Shown one piece after another: positions 28,748-38,286 of a stretch of 41,900 nt of DNA (its first letter is position 1; each line of letters opens with the position of its first letter). Below the pieces are notes generated by a model. It searched no databases, was not told the DNA's origin, and saw only the letters and a program-made list of their open reading frames with translations. Source of the DNA: Serratia microhaemolytica. GTDB lineage: Bacteria; Pseudomonadota; Gammaproteobacteria; Enterobacterales; Enterobacteriaceae. The stretch spans positions 1 through 41,900 of the forward strand of contig NZ_SBEF01000034.1 of assembly GCF_004011885.1 (NCBI RefSeq). Reading direction: 5' to 3'. The position numbers and the translations under genes are program-made.

Positions 28748-28774
28748 GCCTCGGTCAAACAGAGTGACCGAGGC
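28748..28774 (-). terminator. Terminator hairpin of the alanine symporter gene
   Basis: Perfect 10-bp stem GCCTCGGTCA / TGACCGAGGC with a 7-base loop, about 25 bases past the end of yaaJ on the minus strand; a GGGTTTTC tail follows. Confidence 0.65.
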
Positions 28775-28798
28775 AATCAGCTATTTAACTTATTGAGT

Positions 28799-30244
28799 TT
28801 ACTGGCTAGGTTTTTCTGGATCGCTACCTTCCCAGACACCTGGTTCCAATTGAGCTTTCAACTCTGGGAAGTGGTTGGCATCAAAGGTGGGAATTCTTCC
28901 ATTAGCCCATTGCTGGTTATAATCCTTGGCCAATTTAATCGCTACGCCGGAGAGCAGCAGTATCGCGATTAAATTGGTGATCGTCATCAGCGCCATTGCG
29001 GTATCTGCCATCTTCCATACCAACGGGAGGTCAGCTACCGCACCGAACATCACCATACCTAATGCCACACAACGGAAAATTAATAACCCACTAGAATGAT
29101 TATGTTCTAGAAATATCAGGTTGTTTTCTGCATAGGCATAATTGGCGATGATCGAGGTAAATGCGAAGAAAAAGATAGCGATGGCAACAAATATAGCGCC
29201 CCAATCGCCGACCACACTGGCGAGCGCTCGCTGTGTCAGATCGATGCCACTGATCCCGCTCGCTGCGTGATCCAGTGCGCCTGAGGCGAGAATAATCGCA
29301 GCGGTTGCACTACAGATAACAATGGTATCGACAAAGACCCCTAGCATCTGCACATAACCCTGTGAGGCAGGATGGGGTGGGTAAGGCGTAGCAGAAGCAG
29401 CAGCATTCGGTGCGGATCCCATACCTGCTTCATTGGAAAACAGCCCACGCTGTACGCCTTGAGTCATTGCCTGAGAAATACCGTAACCGACAGCGCCTGC
29501 GGCGGCTTCTTGCAGGCCAAAGGCACTTTTAAAGATCAGTGCTAGGATCGCCGGCATTGCTTCGATATTGCTGGCGATGATCCAGATTGCCAGTAGCAGA
29601 TAAACAGTCGCCATCAGCGGCACTACTTTTTCGGCAACCCGCGCAATTGAGCGAATACCGCCAAAAATAACAATACCGCTGAGAACCACCAGCCCAATCC
29701 CGACATATTTCGGTTCAAAATTGAATGCTACTTTACTGGCTTGAGCGATTGAGTTGGCCTGCACCGCATTAAAGACCAAACCAAATGCCAACAGCAGAAA
29801 CAGTGAAAATAGCACTCCCATCCAGCGCATACCAAGCCCTTTCTCCATATAGTAGGCGGGGCCGCCACGATAGGTGCCACTGCTATCCTTGGTTTTGTAA
29901 AGTTGGCCGAGGCTGCTTTCGATAAATGAGGTCGCCATACCGATCAGCGCCACCATCCACATCCAGAATATCGCCCCTGGGCCACCGGTGGTGAGTGCGA
30001 TAGCGACGCCGGTAAGATTGCCGGTACCGACACGTGCGGCCAGTGAAGTGCAAAGTGCTTGAAATGATGAAATACCTGCGTGGTCACTTTTTCTGCTGTT
30101 CTTAAGCACAGAAAACATGTGACTGAAGTGTCGAATTTGAATGAAACCAGTACGTAAAGTGAAGTAGATACCTGTACCGAGTAACAAATAAATTAGCACC
30201 GATCCCCATAAGATGTCGTTGATAGCGTTAATCAGATCCGTCAC
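28799..30244 (-). CDS. yaaJ: Alanine/glycine:sodium symporter (AGCS family)
   Basis: A 481-residue inner-membrane carrier of the AGCS/AlsT family that takes up alanine or glycine with sodium. About ten hydrophobic segments; family signatures include LRTGFIQIRHF near the start, TSLAARVGTGNLTGVAIALTTGGPGAIFWMWM, YRGGPAYYMEKGLG, and QAMTQGVQRGLFSNEAGMGSAPNAAA. E. coli YaaJ lies in the same place between yaaA and talB. The substrate in E. coli is not firmly set. Confidence 0.93.
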   Translation of the reverse strand: MTDLINAINDILWGSVLIYLLLGTGIYFTLRTGFIQIRHFSHMFSVLKNSRKSDHAGISSFQALCTSLAARVGTGNLTGVAIALTTGGPGAIFWMWMVALIGMATSFIESSLGQLYKTKDSSGTYRGGPAYYMEKGLGMRWMGVLFSLFLLLAFGLVFNAVQANSIAQASKVAFNFEPKYVGIGLVVLSGIVIFGGIRSIARVAEKVVPLMATVYLLLAIWIIASNIEAMPAILALIFKSAFGLQEAAAGAVGYGISQAMTQGVQRGLFSNEAGMGSAPNAAASATPYPPHPASQGYVQMLGVFVDTIVICSATAAIILASGALDHAASGISGIDLTQRALASVVGDWGAIFVAIAIFFFAFTSIIANYAYAENNLIFLEHNHSSGLLIFRCVALGMVMFGAVADLPLVWKMADTAMALMTITNLIAILLLSGVAIKLAKDYNQQWANGRIPTFDANHFPELKAQLEPGVWEGSDPEKPSQ

Positions 30245-30836
30245 AAGTTGCTCCTAGTTAACAGTGAGTTATGTGTTACCTGCTGCCAGCAGAGAATAAT
30301 CAGCAAAGTAATTTATTTTACAACAAGTTAGCTAAAGTTAGCAGCCTGCTATGTTATCAAGGATATCGATGGATGTTATTCAACCCGTCAATCTTAACAC
30401 TCCGCGTGTTGCGATTTACTCACTGTTCACCTTAGCTTTGGGGAGAAGCTAGTGTTCTGTTTACAGTAGCCAGCAACAGCATCAGGCGCCTGGGGCAGAG
30501 AGTGTGCTGTAGCGTTAGGTTAAAAAACATTCAGATGATTTCCCTGCACATGTTGCTCACTTTAGCTGGCGGTGGTAAGAAATCAGCAAAAATTTAACAT
30601 AATTGTTTGCCAAAGCCTCTCATTAATATTCCATCAACCAGATTAAGTTATTTCAAGATGTAGCAGTCAGTCATATTCACTACCGTTGAGGCGTGATGAT
30701 AGTGCGATCTGTCTCAAATCTTGACGCATCGGTATGAGTGTCTAACCTTGCAGCTAACCTAACGCATGTTATTATCTGAATTAGGTATGCTTGAGTATGC
30801 CAACACTCCATGCACAAACGATGAGATAACGCCAAT
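30245..30836. other. yaaJ-talB divergent intergenic region
   Basis: About 590 bases, no supported gene. CAGGCGCCTG at 30483-30492 is a perfect 10-bp palindrome. TTGACG at 30721 with TAACCT sixteen bases on is a weak candidate talB promoter. A 69-codon frame on the minus strand at 30680-30889 overlaps talB and looks like a shadow. Confidence 0.4.
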
Positions 30837-31790
30837 ATGACCGATAAATTAACTTCTCTACGCCGATTAACGACGGTAGTTGCTGACACAGGTGATATCG
30901 CGGCAATGAAGCTCTATCAACCACAGGATGCTACCACCAACCCTTCGTTGATCCTTAATGCAGCTCAATTGCCTGAATATAATAAACTGATTGATGATGC
31001 GATTGCATGGGCACGATCTCAGGGAAGTGATCGCAGTCAACAATTAGTTGATGCTGCGGACAAGTTGGCTGTTAATATTGGTTTGGAAATACTCAAACTG
31101 ATCCCAGGGCGCATCTCAACTGAAGTCGATGCGCGGCTTTCCTATGACACTGCAGCCAGTGTTGCTAAAGCGAAACGGTTAATCAGCCTGTATAACCAGG
31201 CAGGCATCAGTAACGATCGTATTCTGATTAAACTCGCATCGACTTGGCAGGGGATCCGTGCAGCGGAGCAACTAGAGAAATCTGGGATCAACTGCAATCT
31301 CACTCTGCTGTTTTCGTTTGCCCAGGCGAGAGCTTGTGCTGAAGCCGGCGTTTACTTGATCTCACCTTTTGTGGGCCGCATCCTTGATTGGTATAAAGCA
31401 AATGGTGATAAGAAAGAGTTTGCACCAGCGGAAGATCCTGGCGTGATCTCGGTGACAAATATCTATCACTACTACAAACAGCATGGCTACAAGACAGTAG
31501 TCATGGGTGCCAGTTTTCGTAATGTCGGAGAAATTATTGAATTGGCTGGTTGTGATCGTTTAACCATTGCGCCGGCGTTGTTAAAAGAGTTAGCTGAGAG
31601 CGAAGGGGAGTTGGTGTGCAAACTTGCCTACCAGGGTGAGATAAAAGCAGCGCCGGCAGCATTGACAGAAGCAGAGTTTTACTGGCAACACAATCTGGAT
31701 CCAATGGCGGTTGAAAAACTCAGCGACGGCATCCGCAAATTTGCACAAGATCAGGATAAACTAGAGAAGATGCTAGCTGCGCGGCTGTAG
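30837..31790 (+). CDS. talB: Transaldolase B
   Basis: Moves a three-carbon dihydroxyacetone unit between sugars in the non-oxidative pentose phosphate pathway. 317 residues as in E. coli. [10 protein letters not shown] at residues 31-40 and the Schiff-base lysine in [17 protein letters not shown] (about residue 132) are the transaldolase signatures; C-terminal [17 protein letters not shown] is typical. In E. coli mog follows; here the next gene is rpsI, convergent. Confidence 0.97.
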   Translation: MTDKLTSLRRLTTVVADTGDIAAMKLYQPQDATTNPSLILNAAQLPEYNKLIDDAIAWARSQGSDRSQQLVDAADKLAVNIGLEILKLIPGRISTEVDARLSYDTAASVAKAKRLISLYNQAGISNDRILIKLASTWQGIRAAEQLEKSGINCNLTLLFSFAQARACAEAGVYLISPFVGRILDWYKANGDKKEFAPAEDPGVISVTNIYHYYKQHGYKTVVMGASFRNVGEIIELAGCDRLTIAPALLKELAESEGELVCKLAYQGEIKAAPAALTEAEFYWQHNLDPMAVEKLSDGIRKFAQDQDKLEKMLAARL

Positions 31791-31898
31791 TGATTGTGCT
31801 TTTCAGTCACGGTTGAGAGTGCTCATCGCGTGCTGTGGTGCAGGCTAACGTGGCTGAAGGGCAAAAAGTTACGGTTTAGTGATTGACAGACAGACATT

Positions 31899-31927
31899 AA
31901 AAAACCCAGCGCTATGCTGGGTTTTTT
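31899..31927. terminator. Bidirectional terminator between talB and rpsI
   Basis: CCCAGC (31905-31910) / GCTGGG (31916-31921) with six A before and six T after, so it can end both the talB transcript and the rplM-rpsI transcript. Confidence 0.9.
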
Positions 31928-31957
31928 ACGCAAATTGCACTGCCAAAGCAGCAGTAA

Positions 31958-32353
<396 letters not shown>

Positions 32354-32365
32354 CTATAATCCCGA

Positions 32366-32818
<453 letters not shown>

Positions 32819-32917
32819 TTACACGCAGGTGCTTACTCAGACTGAAACACAGTTGAGCTTCACACGCCCATCAAGTCCAGCAAATCTACCCCTTCGAATA
32901 GCGATGCCAGCACGATC

Positions 32918-32940
32918 AAAGTTTTTGGGAAAAAAACTTT
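32918..32940 (-). promoter_or_regulatory. Hairpin in the rplM leader
   Basis: AAAGTTTTT / AAAAACTTT, a 9-bp perfect stem with a 5-base loop, between the -10 and the rplM start, about 125 bases before the ATG. Possible part of the L13 control region; AT-rich, so a weak structure. Confidence 0.35.
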
Positions 32941-32962
32941 AGTTGTAACGTGGGGTCGCGGA

Positions 32963-32968
32963 ATTATA
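32963..32968 (-). promoter_or_regulatory. -10 element for rplM-rpsI
   Basis: Perfect TATAAT on the minus strand, followed by CCGCG as often seen at stringent promoters. The -35 is poor (no good TTGACA 16-18 bases upstream). Leader of about 160 bases. Confidence 0.55.
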
Positions 32969-33110
32969 GAGATCTTGCGCTAAAAGATCGAACAGTTTTT
33001 TGCGTTGGCTGGTTTTCCGCTAACAATCAGCCAATCGCCCAATGGTGTTAAGCACTGAGCGATGCAGTCTAAGTGGAGTGTTCTGGTAATTGTCTTTTTA
33101 TAATAACTGG

Positions 33111-34253
33111 TTAAGGTAAGTGAGCTAGTTGTAAGTAGGCCTCGCTCTGCATCTCGCGCAGGCGTGAGAGACAACGCTGAAACTCAAACTTCAGCGCCTC
33201 ACCCTGGTAGAGTTCATCCATTGGAACTTCTGCTGCAATCACCAGTTTGACGTGTCGGTCATAAAACTCATCCACTAATGCTAAGAAGCGGCGGGCAGTG
33301 TCTTCCTGACCTATGTTGCTGCCCATGATATGGGTGTTATACAGCATCACGGTGTGATAACAACGGGATAACTCGATGTAATCAAGCTGGCTACGTGCTT
33401 GTGTACATAGCACATCAAACTCAATAGCCAACACGCCGTTGCTTACCGCGCGTGTCGGTAGCGGACGATGATTGATTTGTAATACGACAGGTTGTTGCTG
33501 ATCAGCAGAACTGTGGTTGGCCGACAGCGTAAGAAAAAGCTGTTGCATCAATGCGTCTGTCTGTTGATTGAGAGGAGTGAGATATAGCTGTGCCTGTGTT
33601 AGCGTGCGTAAACGATAGTCGACGCCACTGTCCACATTGATTATTTGACAATTCTGTTTAATGAGCGCGATCGCGGGTAGAAAGCGTGCACGTTGCAAGC
33701 CGTAACGGTAGAGTTCATCGGGCATGATGTTCGACGTTGCCACTAGCGTGATACCGCGTGCAAACAGTGCTTCTAGCAGTGTTGCGAGCAGCATCGCATC
33801 GGTGATGTCAGAGACGAAAAATTCATCAAAGCAGAGCACGTCAGTTTGCGCTTTCAGTCCATCCGCAATAATCTCTAAAGGGTTCTCAGATCCTTGTTGC
33901 AGAGTGAGTTCTTGGTGCACACGTAGCATAAAACGATGAAAATGCAGTCGTAACTTGCGTTCTCCCGGCAAACAGTGAAAAAAGAGATCCATTAGCCAGG
34001 TTTTACCTCGGCCAACACCTCCCCAGAGATAGAGTCCTTTTATCACCGGGTCGTGAGCGTGTTGTTTGTCTGTGGTAAACCAGTGGCGTAGTTTACGCGC
34101 GATGGTGCCATGAGCAGTGTTCATCTTGGGTTTTTGTAGTGCGTGATAAAGCTGCTCTAACTGCATCACAGCCTGATATTGAGCGGCATCAGTTTGATAT
34201 TCGCCAGCATTGAGCGCCTGTTGATAGCGAACCAGGGGGGATTGGGGCTGCAT
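33111..34253 (-). CDS. zapE: Cell division protein ZapE (AFG1-like ATPase)
   Basis: ZapE is an ATPase that acts at the Z ring late in constriction and is needed under some stress and in oxygen-poor growth in E. coli. 380 residues (E. coli 375). Walker A GGVGRGKTWLMDLF near residue 93, Walker B DVLCFDEFFVSDITDAMLL, sensor ATSNIMPDELYRYGLQRARFLP, and a conserved C-terminus DEFYDRHVKLVIAAEVPMDELYQGEALKFEFQRCLSRLREMQSEAYL. Divergent from zapG as in E. coli. Confidence 0.96.
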   Translation of the reverse strand: MQPQSPLVRYQQALNAGEYQTDAAQYQAVMQLEQLYHALQKPKMNTAHGTIARKLRHWFTTDKQHAHDPVIKGLYLWGGVGRGKTWLMDLFFHCLPGERKLRLHFHRFMLRVHQELTLQQGSENPLEIIADGLKAQTDVLCFDEFFVSDITDAMLLATLLEALFARGITLVATSNIMPDELYRYGLQRARFLPAIALIKQNCQIINVDSGVDYRLRTLTQAQLYLTPLNQQTDALMQQLFLTLSANHSSADQQQPVVLQINHRPLPTRAVSNGVLAIEFDVLCTQARSQLDYIELSRCYHTVMLYNTHIMGSNIGQEDTARRFLALVDEFYDRHVKLVIAAEVPMDELYQGEALKFEFQRCLSRLREMQSEAYLQLAHLP

Positions 34254-34488
34254 TTTTGAGAGATCCTTGAAATCACTTGATATTACAGGGTTGATTTTTA
34301 TCGATGAATTTCATTCTTGTTCGATTCATTATATTTTTCTGTATGATAGGTAGAAAAAAGCGGTAAGTATCAGGTATAAACTCTATCGGGGTTACACTGC
34401 GACAAGGTTAGCGGTTATAGTGGCTGTTGTTAAGTGAAAACCTTGTGGAACAACGAAGTCAACAAGCGAAGTCAACATAGGAGTCATC

Positions 34489-34881
34489 ATGACCTGGGAG
34501 TATGCTCTGATTGGTTTGATTGTCGGTATCGTGATTGGTGCGATAGCGATGCGTTTTGGTAATAGCAAGTTGCGTCAGCAGCAGGCATTACAGAACGAAT
34601 TGGATAAAAGTAAAGCAGAACTAGAGGCTTATCGGCAAGAGCTGGTGGGTCATTTTGCACGTAGTGCCAAATTGCTCGACAACATGGCACGTGATTACCG
34701 TCAGCTCTACCAACATATGGCGAAGACCTCTAATGATCTGCTGCCCAATTTACCGGTGCAGGACAACCCGTTTCGTTATCGTTTAACTGAGGCGGATAAC
34801 GACCAGGTGCCAGTGGAAATGCCGCGTGATTACTCCGAAGGTGCTTCAGGCTTGCTGCGCGATACACAACGCCATGCTTAA
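34489..34881 (+). CDS. zapG: ZapG / YhcB cell-division and envelope membrane protein
   Basis: A 130-residue inner-membrane protein (DUF1043) that links cell division and envelope synthesis and is a target of many interactions in E. coli. One N-terminal membrane helix (YALIGLIVGIVIGAIAMRFG), then a long coiled coil with LRQQQALQNELDKSKAELEAYRQELVGHF, and the conserved MPRDYSEGASGLL end. ATAGGAG ribosome site upstream. The 11-base CGAAGTCAACA is repeated in tandem just before it (about 34454-34477). Confidence 0.96.
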   Translation: MTWEYALIGLIVGIVIGAIAMRFGNSKLRQQQALQNELDKSKAELEAYRQELVGHFARSAKLLDNMARDYRQLYQHMAKTSNDLLPNLPVQDNPFRYRLTEADNDQVPVEMPRDYSEGASGLLRDTQRHA

Positions 34882-35374
34882 AATGGGTGGGCGTACACAT
34901 CACTGAGCTGCTGTTTCTGCGCAGGGTGTTTTGTCCGGCCCTCTCTGGTGGCAGCAATTCAGAGGCTATTTGACAGGGAACTCAGTATTTACTCTCTGTA
35001 GTTGTGATTGATGTTGCCAACTTGGGTCTGGGCAGGGCCACCAACCGTAGAATACAAGCCGTAGATGACGGTTTTCGGCGCTGCCTCAGCGACAAAATAG
35101 CCCTTGAGATGGTGCTAATCGAACTGGCGGGTGGTCAGTGAAACAAGGATTAGTGAAGTAATCACCGGTGAGTTCCGCTTTGGGCGCGATGCTACTTCGC
35201 CTGATCGGCCAGCATGGGCAATACTGTTTATCTTGGTTGTGAGCGTATGTCCTGATTGGTGTGTGCTGCTACTACAGTGAACTTTGACTGAAATTCACAG
35301 TCTTAACTTCCAGTGCGGTATTGCTGCCGTTTCGTTGTCCAAAATTCACCGGCATGTTGAGAGAGTTATTTGCA
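34882..35374. other. zapG-degQ intergenic region
   Basis: About 490 bases without an intact gene. It contains a possible minus-strand coding remnant (34989-35205, listed) and the degQ upstream sequence. The coding frame of degQ extends to 35321 but the first 18 codons lack the signal peptide start. Confidence 0.45.
34989..35205 (-). pseudogene. Possible decayed ORF, function unknown
   Basis: On the minus strand one frame reads EVASRPKRNSPVITSLILV..., hits a stop at 35115-35117, then continues as HHLKGYFVAEAAPKTVIYG and on to a stop at 34989-34991. The 41-codon distal part has an amino-acid mix like a real protein, and the reading frame continues across the stop. I do not recognise it. It could be a relic of a gene lost at this position, or chance. 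Confidence 0.3.
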
Positions 35375-36757
35375 ATGAAAAAAAAATCTTTAATTCTTAG
35401 TGCACTAACAATAAGTATTGGTTTGTCATTTGCCTCCATTCCTAGCATAGCGAGTGCGGTAGTTCCGGTGGCAGTTGAAGGCCAACCATTGCCTAGCTTG
35501 GCACCAATGTTAGAAAAGGTACTGCCTGCCGTTGTGAGTGTACGAGTCGAAGGAACACAGGTGCAGCGTCAACAGGTACCTGAACCATTCAAATTTTTCT
35601 TCGGTCCAAATATGCCGCCCCAGCGCGAGAGTGTGCGCCCTTTTGAAAGCCTTGGCTCTGGGGTGATTATCGATGCGGAAAAGGGTTATGTTCTCACCAA
35701 CAACCATGTGATTAATAATGGTGATAAAATCCGCATCCAACTTAATGATGGTCGTGAATATGAAACCAAACTGATTGGGCGTGATGCACAGTCAGATATT
35801 GCCTTATTGCAAATCAATGATATCAAGAATGTAAAAAATCTTACTGCGATCAAAATGGCAGATTCAGATCAACTACGCGTTGGTGATTTTGCTGTTGCGA
35901 TAGGTAACCCATTTGGTCTGGGGCAAACCACCACTTCTGGGATCATCTCAGCGTTAGGGCGTAGCGGGTTGAGCATCGATGGCCTAGAAAATTTCATTCA
36001 GACTGACGCATCGATTAACCGTGGTAACTCCGGTGGCGCATTGGTTAACCTGAATGGTGAATTGATCGGCATTAATACTGCGATTTTGGCGCCTGGTGGT
36101 GGCAATATCGGTATCGGTTTTGCCATACCGAGCAATATGGCACAAAGTTTGAGCAATCAGTTGATTGAGTTTGGCGAGGTGAAGCGCGGTTTACTCGGCA
36201 TTAGAGGCAGCGAGATGAGCGCTGATATGGCTAAAGCGTTCAATACCGATGCACAGCGTGGTGCTTTTGTCAGTGAAGTGTTGCCAAAATCGGCAGCGGC
36301 TAAAGCAGGGATTAAGGCGGGAGATATCGTCGTTTCGTTGAATGGCAAGCCAATCAGAAGTTTTGCTGAATTGCGAGCCAAGGTTGGTACTACGCCTCCT
36401 GGCACACCAGTCAAAGTTGGCATCTTGCGTGACGGTAAGGCGCTGGACTTGATGGTCACACTGGATAACAGCGAAAATGAATCGACCAATGCCAGTACAT
36501 TATCACCACTGCTGCAAGGTGCGACCCTGAGCAATGGTGTATTACCGAACGGTGACAAAGGCGTCAAAGTTGATAGTGTCGACAAAGATAGCCGTGCTGC
36601 ACAGATGGGATTGCAAAAGGGCGATATGATTATTGGAATTAACCGTGCACGCATTGAGAACGTCACTGCGTTGCGTAACCTGATGGATAGCAAGCCTGCG
36701 GTGATTGCGCTCAATATTGTACGTGGTGAAGAGAATATTTATCTGTTACTGCGTTAA
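35375..36757 (+). CDS. degQ: Periplasmic serine protease/chaperone DegQ
   Basis: DegQ (HtrA family) degrades or refolds damaged periplasmic proteins. 460 residues from ATG 35375 (E. coli 455), chosen because a signal peptide follows (MKKKSLILSALTISIGLSF, cleavage near SAIASA-type site at residue 28). The trypsin-like domain has His111 in NNHVI, Asp141 in SDIALLQ and Ser219 in NRGNSGGAL; two PDZ domains follow (about 260-350 and 370-455), ending NIYLLLR. The LA loop is short, as in DegQ rather than DegP. degS follows. Confidence 0.95.
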   Translation: MKKKSLILSALTISIGLSFASIPSIASAVVPVAVEGQPLPSLAPMLEKVLPAVVSVRVEGTQVQRQQVPEPFKFFFGPNMPPQRESVRPFESLGSGVIIDAEKGYVLTNNHVINNGDKIRIQLNDGREYETKLIGRDAQSDIALLQINDIKNVKNLTAIKMADSDQLRVGDFAVAIGNPFGLGQTTTSGIISALGRSGLSIDGLENFIQTDASINRGNSGGALVNLNGELIGINTAILAPGGGNIGIGFAIPSNMAQSLSNQLIEFGEVKRGLLGIRGSEMSADMAKAFNTDAQRGAFVSEVLPKSAAAKAGIKAGDIVVSLNGKPIRSFAELRAKVGTTPPGTPVKVGILRDGKALDLMVTLDNSENESTNASTLSPLLQGATLSNGVLPNGDKGVKVDSVDKDSRAAQMGLQKGDMIIGINRARIENVTALRNLMDSKPAVIALNIVRGEENIYLLLR

Positions 36758-36767
36758 TTTTTAAAAA

Positions 36768-36794
36768 CTGGGCTCAATAACGTATTGAGCCCAG
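36768..36794 (+). terminator. Hairpin between degQ and degS
   Basis: Perfect 12-bp stem CTGGGCTCAATA / TATTGAGCCCAG with a 3-base loop, eleven bases past degQ. No T-run. May reduce read-through to degS, which starts 53 bases later. Confidence 0.6.
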
Positions 36795-36846
36795 TCAACT
36801 CGTGTTATCCTTTCTATTACCCTGTCCTTAACATCAACCCGACACC

Positions 36847-37905
36847 ATGATCGCTAAGTTTCTGCACTCTATTGCCATCGGCTTGATTGTTGGTTGCTTA
36901 CTGTTGGTTGCATTGCCAGCACTGCGCTCTTCCAATAGTTGGTTTACTACACCGTTAGAAAATGGTGTGGGTGATGCGCCATTCAGTTTTAATTTGGCAG
37001 TACGCAAAGCGGCTCCAGCAGTAGTTAATATTTATAATCATAGTGTTAATGGTTCGACCAACGTGCTTTCTTTGGGCTCTGGGGTGATCATGAATGAACG
37101 CGGATATATCATCACCAATCGTCATGTTATCCAGGATTCACAGCAGATCACCGTAGTGTTACAAGATGGAAGGCGCTATGAAGCACTGCTAGTAGGTGCA
37201 GATAGCTTGACTGATTTGGCCGTGCTGAAAATTGATGCGGGCAACTTACCGGTGATCCCAATTAATACCACGCGCACTCCGCATGTTGGAGATGTGGTGT
37301 TAGCGATAGGTAACCCCTATAACCTGGGGCAAACAGTCACACAAGGCATTATTAGTGCCACAGGGCGAGTTGGTCTGAGCACTTCGGGCAGACAAGCATT
37401 CTTGCAAACTGATGCTTCGATTAATCGTGGTAACTCGGGGGGCGCACTGGTGAACTCATTGGGTGAATTGGTAGGTATCAACACACTCACCTACGACAAA
37501 GTGACTCATGGTGGTATACCTGAAGGGCTTGGTTTTGCCATCCCAGTCGAACTGGCGATAAAAATTATGGATAAATTAATTCATGATGGTCGGGTGATCC
37601 GGGGTTATTTTGGTATACAGGGTAAAGATCTAACACCAATACGCAGCAGTAATGCCAGTCTCGATCGATTGCAAGGAATTATTGTCACCAATATGACGCC
37701 AGATGGGCCTGCAGCAAAAGCCGGTTTTGCTATTAATGATCTCATTATTAAAGTGGATAATAAACCGGCCTCTTCGGTATTAGAGACGATAGACCAAGTA
37801 GCTGAGATCCGTCCTGGTACTGAAATTTTAGTCGTGGTATTACGTGATGGTCGCTATATCAATTTAACGATGACGGTGGGGGAATTTCCAGAATATTCCA
37901 ACTAA
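36847..37905 (+). CDS. degS: Site-1 protease DegS, sigma-E activator
   Basis: DegS is a membrane-anchored periplasmic protease that cuts RseA when misfolded porins bind its PDZ domain, starting the sigma-E response. 352 residues (E. coli 355). N-terminal membrane anchor (residues about 7-27, IAIGLIVGCLLLVALPAL), catalytic His93 (NRHVI), Asp123 (TDLAVL) and Ser197 (NRGNSGG), and one PDZ domain from about residue 255. In E. coli mdh follows in the opposite direction; here a prophage is next. Confidence 0.96.
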   Translation: MIAKFLHSIAIGLIVGCLLLVALPALRSSNSWFTTPLENGVGDAPFSFNLAVRKAAPAVVNIYNHSVNGSTNVLSLGSGVIMNERGYIITNRHVIQDSQQITVVLQDGRRYEALLVGADSLTDLAVLKIDAGNLPVIPINTTRTPHVGDVVLAIGNPYNLGQTVTQGIISATGRVGLSTSGRQAFLQTDASINRGNSGGALVNSLGELVGINTLTYDKVTHGGIPEGLGFAIPVELAIKIMDKLIHDGRVIRGYFGIQGKDLTPIRSSNASLDRLQGIIVTNMTPDGPAAKAGFAINDLIIKVDNKPASSVLETIDQVAEIRPGTEILVVVLRDGRYINLTMTVGEFPEYSN

Positions 37906-38177
37906 TCTCGTTCAGTATTTAAATTTCCTTATTAATATAGTTATTCCTACTAAAATTAACAGCCATTCTTTTTTTCAAGCTAATAGCGTAATCACTGTTG
38001 CTAATCAGTAATCAACTCGTATCGTAGGATGCTGAGTAGTGAAGACTGCTATCATTTCACTGTGGTGAACCTTATTGTTGACATTGTTCACGCCTCAACC
38101 CGGTTAGTGGCTGTTCAATCGAGACAGCTCTCAACCGAGTAGTGCTTACACGATATTAAAGTTTTTAAAATCCCTCA

Positions 38178-38203
38178 GCCCTTCAGTTTTGAAGGGCGAT
38201 TTT
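38178..38203 (+). terminator. Rho-independent terminator downstream of degS
   Basis: 8-bp perfect stem GCCCTTCA / TGAAGGGC, 4-base loop, followed by GATTTTG. About 270 bases beyond degS. Confidence 0.65.
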
Positions 38204-38256
38204 GTTGTTGTGCTTTTTTATTTTTATTATTTAAATCAATTGGTTTATCTAATATT

Positions 38257-38281
38257 GCCGCCGATGTAGGGCGGCTTTTTT
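38257..38281 (+). terminator. Terminator next to the integrase stop
   Basis: GCCGCC / GGCGGC hairpin followed by six T on the plus strand, ending six bases before the int stop codon. Acts on rightward transcripts and would shield int from read-through. Confidence 0.7.
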
Positions 38282-38286
38282 ATCGG

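Larger units (their letters stand above)
37906..38286. other. Region between degS and the prophage integrase
   Basis: About 380 bases with no supported gene. It holds two hairpins. GCCCTTCA / TGAAGGGC (38178-38185 and 38190-38197, loop GTTT, then GATTTTG) is a likely rightward terminator. The second is listed separately. The prophage left attachment site should lie here, since int faces this side; I cannot define its core because the right end of the prophage is outside the window. Confidence 0.5.

Noticed and set aside
28799-30244. Reading the yaaJ product as a specific alanine carrier
   Set aside because: The AGCS family is clear but the substrate (alanine, glycine or other) cannot be read from the sequence alone.
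30680-30889. 69-codon minus-strand ORF before talB
   Set aside because: Overlaps the talB start and has no ribosome site or family features.
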